A stretch of DNA of 64,000 nucleotides from a bacterium (GCA_030432695.1 JAUILN010000001.1:744001-808000), one strand, 5' to 3'. Shown: positions 51,033 through 60,242, counted from the first letter of the stretch. A program made the numbers and translations. Notes: generated from the sequence alone by a model not told the origin.

Positions 51033-51573
51033 GGTGCCAGGACGAAGCGCGGCCGAGCGCCTCGGGGCATGGCGAGCGCAGCGAGTCAGGCCCCTTCGGT
51101 TGCGGCAGGAGGCCGCGCTGACCGGTAGGTTCCCCAGAGCGGGGAAGGAGTTCCAGACTCTTGACGGATCGCCTGGGATCCGGCTCCAGGGGGCTGTCGA
51201 CCGCTAGATGTAGCGGTGCGTCGCGCAAGGTCAGCCGCCATCGTCCAGGGTCCGGTGGAGTTCTCCAGGACTTCTCCACAGAGTTCACCAAGGACTGTGG
51301 AGGCATGTGGAAGGGGGCGGCCGCCCGGGGTCTCGAGCGGCGGGAATCTGCAGCGTCCCGACGGATCGCCGGGGACCGCACGTCTCCCGAGGGCGGGCGG
51401 TGGCAGGCACCGCCTCGCGTCGGAGTCGCTGTGGACCTCCGACGGAACCCTCGTCCTGGAACGGCCCGTGCCGCGCCGGCCGGGGTGCTCCGGTCAGCCG
51501 CCCCACGCTGTCGGTGCCCCTCGTGCCACGCGACCCGCTCGGCCGCGCCCGGCCACCGCGTCGCTCCCGCGCC
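51033..51573. other. Non-coding region with several inverted repeats upstream of the TPR gene
   Basis: About 540 bp with no credible gene. It holds a 9-bp stem AGCGCGGCC/GGCCGCGCT (51046-51054 with 51111-51119) that encloses a CCGAG-CGC-CTCGG hairpin (51053-51065, sharing two bases) and a GGGGC/GCCCC stem (51064-51068 with 51090-51094). Further down are a perfect ACCGCTA-GATG-TAGCGGT hairpin (51200-51217) and a TCCACAG/CTGTGGA stem (51275-51301). The promoter of the Tol-like operon should be here. An untranslated leader or small RNA is possible but unproven. Confidence 0.5.
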
Positions 51574-54500
51574 ATGACCCGTGCCGCATCCCCGGTCGTC
51601 CCGCTCGTCGTCCCCCTGGTGCTCGCCGCAGCCCTGGCGCAGCCCCTCGACGCACAGTCCCGAGGCGAGCCCCAGGACTGGGTGCTCGGCAACGAACTGA
51701 TACGCCGGGGTCTGCACGAGGAGGCGGCCGCCCGCTTCGAGTCGTTCCTCGCTGCGCAGCCGCGCCACGAGCGCGCCAGCGAAGCGCGCTATCGGCTCGG
51801 GGTCTGCCGGCTGGAGACCGGCGCGCGCGACGCCGGGATCGACGAACTGCAGCGGGCGCTGCGCGATCCGCGGATGCCCTACCGGCCAGAATGCGGCTAC
51901 CGGCTCGGCGGCGCGTTGGCCGACGCGGGGCGCCCGGCGGACGCGGCGGCGGTGTTGGCCAGCCTGGCAGCGGAGCTGGACGACGACCACTATCTGGCGG
52001 CGGCGGTCCACTTCGGCGCCGGCGAAGCGTTCCTCGCGGTCGGGCAGCCACGCGAGGCCGCGCCGCTCCTGCGCGAGGCGGCGCGCCTCGATGCCGAGGG
52101 CAAGGCCGACGGCTATGCATTCGCCGGTCTCTACCGGGCCGGCCACGCGGCCTTGGAGACCGACGACCCGGCAGCCGCGGCGACGGACTTCGCGGCGCTG
52201 CTGGGCCGCTTCCCCGAGCACCCGGCGCGCGGCGAATTGCTGTGGCTGTGTGGTGAGAGCGCGGACCGCGCCGGCCAGTCCCAGGCAGCGCGACAGGCCT
52301 TCGCCGCGGCCTCGCGGATCGAGGGCGAGTTCCAGGACGACGCCCTGGTCGGGCTGGCCTGGGTCAGCCTGGAAGCGGGGGACCGCGCTGCGGCGCGGGA
52401 GGCGTTCACCAGGTTGCTGCGCGACCACCCCGACGCGACCGGCGGGGACGAGGCGCGGTTGGAGCTCGGTCGGATGGACCTGGAGGCCGGTGATGCCCAG
52501 GCGGCACGGCGCCGCTTCGACGAGCTGCTCGGCCGTGACGGGCTCGACGCCGGGCTGCGGGTCGACGCGCTGCAGCTCCGTGGCCTCGCGCTCCTCGCGG
52601 CGGGCGACGCGTCCGGCGCGGTCGACGACCTGTCGCGCGCCGCCGCCGAACGCGCCGGCGACCAGCGCCTGCAGTACGACCTCGGCCGCGCGCTGGTCGC
52701 CGCCGGCCGGCCGGAGCCGGCTCTGCAGGCCTACGTGAACGCCGCGGGTGGCAGCGACGCGGCGCTGGTCGGCGACGCGCTCTACGGCCTCGCCGTCGCG
52801 CTGCACGACCTCGGCCGCCACGAGGAGTCGGCGACCGCTGCTGCGAGGTTGGTGGAGCAGTGGCCCGACCACCCGCTCGCCGACGAGGCGGCGTACGCGG
52901 TGGCCGAGAACCTGTTCGCCCTCGAGCGCTGGGCCGCTGCCGAGGCCGCCTACCGACGCCTCGCGGCCGACCACCCGCAGCAGGCGCGCGCCACCTGCCG
53001 CGCGGCATGGTGCGCGTTCCTCGATGGGCGCCACGCGGTCGCAGCGGAACGCTTCGAGGCGTCGGCCGCCGAGCAGCGACTGCCGGCGGCGGATCGCGAG
53101 GAGTCGCTGTCGATGGCAGCCCTCGCGCGCCACGAAGCCGGTGATCCCGACGGCGCGCTGGAGCTCTGCGATCGCTACAAGGCCCGCCACCGCGACGGCG
53201 CCTTCCTGGGCCGAACCGAACGGCTCGCGGCGCGCATCCTCCGCGGTCGCGGCGATCTCGCCGGTGCCGCGCAGCGCCTTGCCGTCGCCGAGCGGGTGGC
53301 CGGGGACGACGAGGGTGCGCGACTCAAGCTCGAGCGTGCCGACCTGCTGTTCGAGCGCGGCGACTTCCGGGGCGCGCGCGAGCTGTACGCCGCGCTCGAC
53401 CAGGCGACCGGCATCGAGCGACTGCGCGCTCTGGAAGGGGTGGCGTGGTGCGCGTTCGAACTCGGCGACGATGCGGCGTGCCTCGCGGCCTGCCGGCAGG
53501 CCGAGCAGTTCGCCTCGGGCGAAGGTCTCGACGCGACCGCCGCACCCCTCCGCGCCGGCCTCGACCGGCTCGCGCTGCAGGTCCACTTCCGCGCCGAGGA
53601 CTGGTCGGCCGCCGACCGCGCGGCGCAGCGCTTCCTGGAACGCTGGTCGGACGACCCGCGCGCCGCCGAGGTCCGCCACGCGCGGGCCACCGCGCTGACC
53701 GCGGCGGGCGAGCACCGCGCCGCGCGCCGCATCCTCGACGGTCTGTGGAGCGACGGCTCGCTGGCGCGGAGCGACGACCTCGAGCCGGCGGTGGTGGTCT
53801 ACGACGCGGCCTGGGCGCGGCGTCGCGACGGCGACGAGGCGGCGGCCCTGCAGGCTTTCGGGGATCTCACCCGCATGGAGGGGGCGGACCCGCGCCTGCG
53901 CGCCGAGGCATGGTTGGTGCTCGGCGAGGCCGCGCAGCAACGCGGCGAAGGCGAAGCCGCCCGGCAGGCGTTCTCCCGGGTGCCCGACGATTCGCCGCTG
54001 GCGGCGCGCGCGCGCTACCGCACCGGCCAGTCGTGGCTCGCCGAGGAACGCTTCGACCGGGCCGCCGAAGCCTTCGAAGCGGCGTTGGCCGGCGACCCGG
54101 AGCTCCGCGACGACGCGCGGCTGGCACTCGGCGAGACGCTGCTGCGCGCGGGCGCCGACGGCGAGCGCGCGGCGCGTGCCGTGACGGTCCTCGAGGCGCT
54201 GCTGCGCGAGTCGCCGCAGCATCCGCGCCGGGCGCGCGCCGAGCTGTACCTCGGCGAGGCGTTGGTGCTGGCGGGGCGGCCGGCCGACGCGGTCGGGGTG
54301 CTCGAAGCGCGTCTCGCCGCGGCGCCTGCTGCGGGCAGCGATCCCGAGGCCGACGTCCTCGCCGCGCGCGCGGCGCTGGCGCTCGGTCGTGCCCACGCCG
54401 CGCGCGGCCAACACGACCGCGCCGAGCAGAGCTACCGCGCCTGTGCCGACCGCTCCGAGGGTCCGCTCGGCGCCGAGGCGCTGTTCCGCATCGGCGAGGC

Positions 54501-54711
54501 CCGCGAGGCGCGCGGTGATCTCAAGGGCGCAGCCGAAGCCTTCGTCGAGCTGACCATCCTCCACGACCACGAACCGTGGGTGCCGCGCGGTCTGCTCGCC
54601 GCCGGCAAGGCCTACCGCGGACTCGGCCAAGACGCCAAGGCGACCCGCATGTGGAGCGAGCTGCGCGAGCGCTACCCGCGGTCCGAGGCGGCGCGGGCGA
54701 TCCCGCGGTGA
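51574..54711 (+). CDS. Exported giant TPR protein heading the Tol-like operon
   Basis: 1045 residues. The ATG begins a signal peptide (SPVVPLVVPLVLAAALAQPL, cleavage after LDAQ). Everything after is a run of TPR-type helical hairpins: GLHEEAAARFESFLAAQPRH, DALYGLAVALHDLGRHEESA, RFDRAAEAFEAALAGDPELR, GQHDRAEQSYRACADRSEGP. It ends in KATRMWSELRERYPRSEAAR, the tol-pal/YbgF (CpoB)-style C-terminal TPR phrase. No enzyme motif is seen. It is periplasmic by prediction. The stop overlaps a GTG of the ExbB frame (GTGA at 54708-54711), so it is the first gene of the tolQ/tolR-like set. It probably acts as a scaffold on peptidoglycan or the outer membrane. Confidence 0.8.
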   Translation: MTRAASPVVPLVVPLVLAAALAQPLDAQSRGEPQDWVLGNELIRRGLHEEAAARFESFLAAQPRHERASEARYRLGVCRLETGARDAGIDELQRALRDPRMPYRPECGYRLGGALADAGRPADAAAVLASLAAELDDDHYLAAAVHFGAGEAFLAVGQPREAAPLLREAARLDAEGKADGYAFAGLYRAGHAALETDDPAAAATDFAALLGRFPEHPARGELLWLCGESADRAGQSQAARQAFAAASRIEGEFQDDALVGLAWVSLEAGDRAAAREAFTRLLRDHPDATGGDEARLELGRMDLEAGDAQAARRRFDELLGRDGLDAGLRVDALQLRGLALLAAGDASGAVDDLSRAAAERAGDQRLQYDLGRALVAAGRPEPALQAYVNAAGGSDAALVGDALYGLAVALHDLGRHEESATAAARLVEQWPDHPLADEAAYAVAENLFALERWAAAEAAYRRLAADHPQQARATCRAAWCAFLDGRHAVAAERFEASAAEQRLPAADREESLSMAALARHEAGDPDGALELCDRYKARHRDGAFLGRTERLAARILRGRGDLAGAAQRLAVAERVAGDDEGARLKLERADLLFERGDFRGARELYAALDQATGIERLRALEGVAWCAFELGDDAACLAACRQAEQFASGEGLDATAAPLRAGLDRLALQVHFRAEDWSAADRAAQRFLERWSDDPRAAEVRHARATALTAAGEHRAARRILDGLWSDGSLARSDDLEPAVVVYDAAWARRRDGDEAAALQAFGDLTRMEGADPRLRAEAWLVLGEAAQQRGEGEAARQAFSRVPDDSPLAARARYRTGQSWLAEERFDRAAEAFEAALAGDPELRDDARLALGETLLRAGADGERAARAVTVLEALLRESPQHPRRARAELYLGEALVLAGRPADAVGVLEARLAAAPAAGSDPEADVLAARAALALGRAHAARGQHDRAEQSYRACADRSEGPLGAEALFRIGEAREARGDLKGAAEAFVELTILHDHEPWVPRGLLAAGKAYRGLGQDAKATRMWSELRERYPRSEAARAIPR

Positions 54712-54746
54712 TCGAGTCCCTTCCTGCAGACCCATCCCCGACTGCC

Positions 54747-55499
54747 ATGATCGAATCCGTGCCCGCCGCCCTCGCGGCCTTCCAGACCGGAGCGGCGAAC
54801 CCCGACCCCGTCGGCCAGACCCTGTCCGAGTTCCTCGAGTCCGGCGGCGAGCTGATGATCCCGCTGGGGATCTGCTCGGTGCTGGTGCTGGGCTTCTTCC
54901 TCGAACGCCTGCTCGCGCTACGGCGCGCGCGGATCTGTCCCGCGCGCCTCGACCCGGTGTTCGAAGCGGTGGCGGCCGGCCGCTTCCGCGAGGCACGGCA
55001 GAGTCTCGAGGCCGACCGGTCGCCTGCCGCGCGCATCCTGCTGGCCGGCCTGCGCCGCCGCGGCTACCCGCTGCGCGACGTCGAGGGCGCGATGGAGGAC
55101 CAGGCCGGCAAGGAACTCGAGAAGCTGCGCCACAACGTCCGGCCGCTGGTGGTGATCGGTGGCATCGCGCCGCTGCTCGGTCTGCTCGGCACCGTGCTCG
55201 GTATCGCCGAGGCGTTCCGGCGGGTGTCGCAGGCCGGCATGGGCAAGCCGGAGATGCTGGCCGGCGGCATCGAGATGGCGCTGAGCACCACCATCGTCGG
55301 GCTGTGCATCGCGATCCCGGCGATCCTCGCGTCGTCGTGGTTGCAGGGTCGGGTGCGCAAGGCGGTGCTGCGGGTCGACGAGCGGATCGCACCGTTGGTC
55401 GAGACCATCGCGGTCACGCCCGAGACCGCGCGCGGTGACGACGACGTGCGCAGCACCGACGCCGAGCAGGAGGCGGAGCATGCGGCTCGAGCTGGATGA
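54747..55499 (+). CDS. exbB: TolQ/ExbB-family proton channel subunit
   Basis: 250 residues from the ATG at 54747; a GTG at 54708 that overlaps the TPR stop would add 13 residues. It has three membrane helices (LMIPLGICSVLVLGFFLERL; VVIGGIAPLLGLLGTVLGIA; EMALSTTIVGLCIAIPAILA) and the family phrase GLLGTVLGI with its following Ala. The cytoplasmic loop between helices one and two (about 60-135) is typical. With ExbD it forms the proton-driven motor that energises TonB or TolA. The next gene starts 20 bases before its stop. Confidence 0.92.
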   Translation: MIESVPAALAAFQTGAANPDPVGQTLSEFLESGGELMIPLGICSVLVLGFFLERLLALRRARICPARLDPVFEAVAAGRFREARQSLEADRSPAARILLAGLRRRGYPLRDVEGAMEDQAGKELEKLRHNVRPLVVIGGIAPLLGLLGTVLGIAEAFRRVSQAGMGKPEMLAGGIEMALSTTIVGLCIAIPAILASSWLQGRVRKAVLRVDERIAPLVETIAVTPETARGDDDVRSTDAEQEAEHAARAG

Positions 55500-55887
55500 C
55501 CTGCGCGAGGACCAGCCGAACCTCACGCCGTTGATCGACGTGGTGTTCCTGCTGCTGGTGTTCTTCCTGGTGGCGACCACCTTCGCCGACGACGAGGTCG
55601 AGATGGACCTGGAGCTGCCGCGCGCCCAGAACGGCAGCGACGGCGCCGACGCCGAGCTGTTGGTGATCCACGTCGCCGAGGACGGCGCGCTGCGCGTCGA
55701 TGGGCGCGAGGTCACGCTCGAAGGTCTGGAGCAGAAGCTGCTCGCGGCCGCCGAGCGCAACACCGACCAGGAGGTGCTGATCCGTGGCGACACGCGGGTC
55801 GACCTGGGGCGGGTCGTCGAGGCGTTCGACGCGTGCCTGTCGGCGTCGTTGAACAAGGTGTCGATCGCGGCCGATCCGCTGCGGTGA
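55480..55887 (+). CDS. exbD: TolR/ExbD-family motor subunit
   Basis: 135 residues. One membrane helix near the N-terminus carries the essential proton-carrying Asp (D20 in NLTPLIDVVFLLLVFFLVAT). The periplasmic part (VIHVAEDGALRVDGREVTLE and VLIRGDTRVDLGRVVEAFDA) is the usual ExbD/TolR domain. It overlaps exbB by 20 bp, has an AGGCGGAG site before the ATG, and ends 14 bp before the large fusion protein. A single ExbD gene is present. Confidence 0.93.
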   Translation: MRLELDDLREDQPNLTPLIDVVFLLLVFFLVATTFADDEVEMDLELPRAQNGSDGADAELLVIHVAEDGALRVDGREVTLEGLEQKLLAAAERNTDQEVLIRGDTRVDLGRVVEAFDACLSASLNKVSIAADPLR

Positions 55888-55901
55888 AGTCGAGGGGCGG
55901 T

Positions 55902-58900
55902 ATGGACCAGCAGCGAGAACGTCACGCGCCGGTGCGGCGACGGATGGGGCGGGCCCGGGCCTTCGGCATCGCGCTGTGCCTCGGCGTGGCGCTATGCGCC
56001 GGCGCGAGCCTCGGCGTGCTGCGCTCGGGACGACCGCTGTACTACTCCGACGGCAGCGTCGCGACCCGCGCCGACGCACTGGCCGAGGCACCAATGCTGG
56101 TCTGGGGCCGCGCCGAGGCCGAGGTCGAGCTGCCCGGTCCGGTGGTCGGGCGCGTGCAGCCGCTGCCCGATGGCCGCCTGCTCTACGGCCGCGGCATCGA
56201 CGAGCGTCGCACCGACCTGGTGGTCTTCGACCCCACGCTGCCCGAGCTGGCGCCGGTGCCGCTGAGCGCGGTGAACTCGCCCGGCCACGACTTCGCGCCG
56301 GCGTTGGCGGTCGACGGCTCGCTGTGGTTCACCAGTGACCGCCGCGGCGGCGCGGGGGGCTTCGACCTGTGGCGGGCCGTGTCGCTCGGTGGTGGGCGCT
56401 TCGCAGTTCCCATCGCCGTCGATGGCGAGGTCAACACGCCCGCCGACGAGACCGATCCGGCACCGTCGGCCGACGGTGACTCGCTGGTGTTCGTGCGCCG
56501 CCTGCGCAGCGAGGCCGACGGCAAGAACGGCCGGCTGTGGATCCAGGACCGGAGTTCGCTCGACCCACCGCGGCCGGTGTTCGACGTGGCGCCGAGCCTG
56601 CGCGAGAAGCGCGGCATGCTCGCGCCGGTGATCGTCCGGGATCCCACGTTCGCGCCCGACGGCGCGGCGTTGTGGTTCGTCCGTGAGCGGGCGGGTGCGC
56701 CGGCGAGCCTCATGGTCAGCCACCGGCATCGCGACGACTTCGCGGCGCCGGTGGCGATGGCGGCGGTGTCGGCCGGCCGCGCGCTGCGCGCCCCGGCGTT
56801 GGTCGACGACGGCTTCGGGCTGCTGCTGGTCCAAGGCGGCGACGCACCGCTCCTGCTGCGCGCCCGCGGCCGGCTGGTCTACCCGTGGTGGGCCGGGCAG
56901 GTGCCGCTGGAGAACCTGCTGGCGATCCTGTTGGCGGCGTCGCTGCTGCTGGCGACGTTGCTGCTGCTCGGCGCGCGTTGGCGCCAGCTCGACATCGTCA
57001 CCTGGTGTCTGCTGATCTCGTTGCTCCTGCACCTGTTGATCTACCTGTGGCTGCAGGGCCTCGAGATCATGACGCCTGACGAGCTGCCGGGCGCGGGCGG
57101 CGATCGACTGGCGCTGCGGGTGGTCGCGGCGGGCTCGGTCGCCGGGGGTGCGCAGAGTGCGACGGCGGCGGGCAGCGATACGGCGGCGGTCGCGCGGGTC
57201 AGCGAGCGGTTGCAGCGCGTGACCACACCGGGCGAACTGGAGGTCGCGCGGCCGACCACCGCGGTCGGTATGGCCTCACCGGCGGAGGTCTCCGCGACGG
57301 TGCCGACCGCCGGCGAACGCGCGCGCAGCGCGTCGCTGCCCCTGCCCGCGGAGTCGGCGTCGACGCCGGCTGCACCCACGCTCGGAGATCGGCCGAAGGC
57401 GATCGAGCGTGCGTCGGCGGCCGACGCCACGTTGGCGAACCTGGGCGACGACGCCGGCGCTGCGGAACTGGCCGCGCCGAGCGTGGCGACCGAGGCACCC
57501 CGCTCGGAGCGCAGCCCGCGCGACACCGGGGACGGCGAGGTGGTGGTGGAGCGGCCTACGGGCACCGCGGTGGCGGCAGCGCGGTCGACCGCGGCCTCGA
57601 GCGTGCCGCCCGCTCCGAGCGGCGCGCGTCGCGTCGACGAGACGTCGTTGCGCGAACGCCGGGTCGCGGTGGCTCCCGTGGGCCAACTCGCGGACGCGGT
57701 CGAGGGTGCTCGGCCGGTCGCCGCATCGGGGAGCGATCCCGCCCTGGCGCCGGTCGTCGCGATGGACCTGGCGGCGAGTGCGCCGAGTGCATCGGGCTCG
57801 GCGGTCGCGGCACCGCAGCGGCAACTCCTCGAGCCCGAGGGCTCCGCTACCGGTGGTTCCCTCGACGTGCGTCCCGCGAGTCGTCTCGCAGCCGCCGAGG
57901 GAGTCGCGGTCCCCGCGGCCCGCCGGTCCCGCAGCGACGCGGCGTCGGTCGCGGAGGGCACGCTCGGCGCGGTGGTCGCCGCACCGCGGCTCGACGACCG
58001 GCCGGCAGGAGGCGTCGCCGAAGCGTCGGTCGAACGCAGCTCCGCGGACCCGAGCCTGGCGTCGGCGGTTGGCGACCTGGAAGCCTTGGTCGCTGCCGAT
58101 CCGGTGACGGGCGAGGCGGCGTTGCAGCGCCCGGGTCGCGCGTCGGCGCTCGCGGCACCCGACGCGGGGTCGATCCAGCTGCCCGCGTCGAGCCTGGCCA
58201 GCACGTCGGTCGGCGCGGTGCCGCGCGCGAGCCGTCGTCGGCCGAGGGGTTCGCAGTCGACCACGATCGACCTGCCGGCACTGGCCGATCTGCGGGATGC
58301 GTCGGATCTCGACGACGAGGTGCCGGACCAAGGCACCAGTGCATCGCGACGCAGTGGCGCCGATCCGGATCTCGTCGCCCTCGGCGAGCAAGTGTCGCTG
58401 CCCGGTCTCGCGCCTTCAGGCCACCGGCGCGAACTCCGGGCACCCACGCGCGCTGGCGGCGAGAGCCGCTCCGACGGCGCGGGGATCGGCGGCATCCGGC
58501 CGCCGGAGACCGGACTGGTCGCCGCGCCGGGCCGGCTGCCGGGAGCCGCAGCGCGTCGCGATCGCGACGAACCGCTGCCGGGCCTGTACGCGAACCGCTT
58601 CGGACCGCGGAAGGCCGAGGCCCTGGAGAGGTTCGGCGGCACCGCCGAGACCGAGGCGGCGGTGCAGCGCGGCCTGGCCTACCTGGCCAGCAGACAGGAC
58701 GAGGCCGGCCGCTGGGTCGGTCGCCGCGACCTCGACCGGAAGTACGGCGAGACCTGGATCGGCCGCAGCGGGCTGTGCCTGTTGGCCTTCCTCGGCGCCA
58801 ACCACACCCACACCTCGGGCAGCGAGTACTCGCCGCTGGTGGCACGCGGTCTCGCCGCGCTGCTGGCCGAGCAGGACCGCGAGACCGGCCACTTCGGCCG

Positions 58901-59690
58901 CACCTCCAGCTACTCGCACGGCATCACCACCTACGCGCTCGCCGAGTGCCTGGCGATGACCGGCGACGAACGGCTGCGCGAGCCCCTGGAGCGGGCGGTG
59001 GCCTGGATCGTCCGGAACCAGGAGCGCGGCCGCGACCCGCGCAGCCGTGGCGGCTGGGGCTACTTCTCGCCGGTGCTCCGTGCGGAGGACGACTACGCGC
59101 GCACCTCGGTCAGTGCCTGGATGATCATGGCGCTCGAGTCGGCGCGGATCTCCGAGGTCGAGGTGCCGGACGCCGTGCTGGCGAACGCCCGCGAGTTCCT
59201 GCTGCGCAAGTTCGACGAGCGCCGCGGCTACTTCCTCTACAGCGAGGAGCCCGACCGGCTGCGCTCGTCGTGGCGCACCCTGCCGGCCTCGACGCCGATC
59301 GCCAGCTTCTGCCTGATGCTGCTCGGCGAGGATCCGCGCGCCGAGCACCTGCGGCGCGCGGTCGACTACACGCTGGCCCGTCGGCCCCGCGAGTGGGAAC
59401 GGGCCGACGACGACGCCTTCGTGCTGCGCGGCGAAGGCAACCCGTACTTCTGGTACGCCGGCACCCTGGCCTGCTTCCTGGCCGGCGGGGATGCCTGGAA
59501 GCAGTGGAACGCGGCGCTGCAGGACGTCGCGCTCGGCGCGCAGCGTCGCGACGGCTCGTTCCCGCCGGTCGGCGCCTACGCCCGCTACGCCGGCGACTCC
59601 GACCAGGACGCCTGCTTCACCACAGCACTCGGCGTGCTCAGCCTCGAGGTCTACTACCGCTACTTCACGCCGCTGCTCGACGGGCGGTGA
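55902..59690 (+). CDS. TolB-propeller / TolA-TonB-like SxxxH helix / alpha-alpha toroid fusion protein
   Basis: 1262 residues. An N-terminal helix (about 20-40) leads to a PD40-type propeller (about 75-330) with repeats such as FAPALAVDGSLWFTSDRRGG, DPAPSADGDSLVFVRRLRSE and DPTFAPDGAALWFVRERAGA, as in TolB. Two membrane helices follow (about 336-360 and 366-387); the second contains S373-x-x-x-H377 in LLISLLLHLLIYLW, the signature of the TonB and TolA helix that meets ExbB/D. A low-complexity Ala/Ser/Arg/Val linker runs to about 905. The end (907-1262) is an alpha/alpha toroid of prenyltransferase/squalene-oxidase type (GLAYLASRQDEAGRWVGRRD, RGGWGYFSPV, RRDGSFPPVG). It has no DxDD or DDxxD-like active site that I can see. 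It lies 14 bp after exbD. The role in proton-motive-force-driven envelope work is inferred. Confidence 0.82.
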   Translation: MDQQRERHAPVRRRMGRARAFGIALCLGVALCAGASLGVLRSGRPLYYSDGSVATRADALAEAPMLVWGRAEAEVELPGPVVGRVQPLPDGRLLYGRGIDERRTDLVVFDPTLPELAPVPLSAVNSPGHDFAPALAVDGSLWFTSDRRGGAGGFDLWRAVSLGGGRFAVPIAVDGEVNTPADETDPAPSADGDSLVFVRRLRSEADGKNGRLWIQDRSSLDPPRPVFDVAPSLREKRGMLAPVIVRDPTFAPDGAALWFVRERAGAPASLMVSHRHRDDFAAPVAMAAVSAGRALRAPALVDDGFGLLLVQGGDAPLLLRARGRLVYPWWAGQVPLENLLAILLAASLLLATLLLLGARWRQLDIVTWCLLISLLLHLLIYLWLQGLEIMTPDELPGAGGDRLALRVVAAGSVAGGAQSATAAGSDTAAVARVSERLQRVTTPGELEVARPTTAVGMASPAEVSATVPTAGERARSASLPLPAESASTPAAPTLGDRPKAIERASAADATLANLGDDAGAAELAAPSVATEAPRSERSPRDTGDGEVVVERPTGTAVAAARSTAASSVPPAPSGARRVDETSLRERRVAVAPVGQLADAVEGARPVAASGSDPALAPVVAMDLAASAPSASGSAVAAPQRQLLEPEGSATGGSLDVRPASRLAAAEGVAVPAARRSRSDAASVAEGTLGAVVAAPRLDDRPAGGVAEASVERSSADPSLASAVGDLEALVAADPVTGEAALQRPGRASALAAPDAGSIQLPASSLASTSVGAVPRASRRRPRGSQSTTIDLPALADLRDASDLDDEVPDQGTSASRRSGADPDLVALGEQVSLPGLAPSGHRRELRAPTRAGGESRSDGAGIGGIRPPETGLVAAPGRLPGAAARRDRDEPLPGLYANRFGPRKAEALERFGGTAETEAAVQRGLAYLASRQDEAGRWVGRRDLDRKYGETWIGRSGLCLLAFLGANHTHTSGSEYSPLVARGLAALLAEQDRETGHFGRTSSYSHGITTYALAECLAMTGDERLREPLERAVAWIVRNQERGRDPRSRGGWGYFSPVLRAEDDYARTSVSAWMIMALESARISEVEVPDAVLANAREFLLRKFDERRGYFLYSEEPDRLRSSWRTLPASTPIASFCLMLLGEDPRAEHLRRAVDYTLARRPREWERADDDAFVLRGEGNPYFWYAGTLACFLAGGDAWKQWNAALQDVALGAQRRDGSFPPVGAYARYAGDSDQDACFTTALGVLSLEVYYRYFTPLLDGR

Positions 59691-59719
59691 CGATCCCACG
59701 AAGCCGGCGCGGGGTCGTC
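59689..59719. terminator. Bidirectional terminator candidate between convergent genes
   Basis: GACGATCCC (59689-59697) and GGGGTCGTC (59711-59719) form a 9-bp stem with one U-G pair and a 13-base loop. It spans both stop codons of the fusion gene and the convergent lipoprotein gene. Confidence 0.55.
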
Positions 59720-60242
59720 ACGGCGTGACGTTCGCCGTCACCGGCTCGCCGTCGAGGCCCGCCTCCGCACCCGCGGCATCCGCCGCCCGGTAGGCCTCGA
59801 GGCGCACCTCGACCGGAGTGCCCGCGACCGCCGAGGGCCCACGCCGCAGCGCGGCGGTGAGCAGTGCGCCGTCGGGCAGGACGCGCGGCGCATCGGCGCT
59901 GGCGGTGTCGCCGAGGACCACCCGGAGGCGTCCGGGGCCGAGGCGCTGCGCGGCAACGGTCTCGACGCCCTGCGCCGGCGTGACCTCGCCGGTGAAGTCG
60001 AGCGCCGCGCCGTCGGTGACCAGTTCGAACTGGATCAGCGAGGGCTGGACCTCGCCGGCGGCGGCGAAGATCACCGGCAGCTCGACGGTGTCGGCACCGC
60101 TGGCGAAGCTGGCGTCGCGGAGCTCGAGGCGGGGGAGTGCGGCTGGTGCGCCGCCGCCGCCGCCTCCGCCGCACGCGGCGGGCAGGAGCGCCAGGCAGAG
60201 GAAGACGGGCAGGAGCGGTCCGGCGGGGCGAGGGCTCGACAT
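59718..60242 (-). CDS. Small lipoprotein with cohesin-like beta domain
   Basis: 174 residues. The ATG at 60242 gives a lipoprotein signal ([15 protein letters not shown]) with a poly-Gly run right after the Cys. The mature part (about 38-172) has the beta pattern of a cohesin-like sandwich ([60 protein letters not shown]), but the match is only by pattern. The open upstream frame is antisense to the DUF255 gene and is not used. The two genes are divergent by 51 bp. Confidence 0.6.
   Translation of the reverse strand: MSSPRPAGPLLPVFLCLALLPAACGGGGGGGAPAALPRLELRDASFASGADTVELPVIFAAAGEVQPSLIQFELVTDGAALDFTGEVTPAQGVETVAAQRLGPGRLRVVLGDTASADAPRVLPDGALLTAALRRGPSAVAGTPVEVRLEAYRAADAAGAEAGLDGEPVTANVTP

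Noticed and set aside
50893..55392. 1499-codon open frame on the minus strand
   Set aside because: It is antisense to the TPR, ExbB and ribD genes, is rich in Arg/Pro/Gly without domains, and arises from the strong G/C third-position bias of the real genes.
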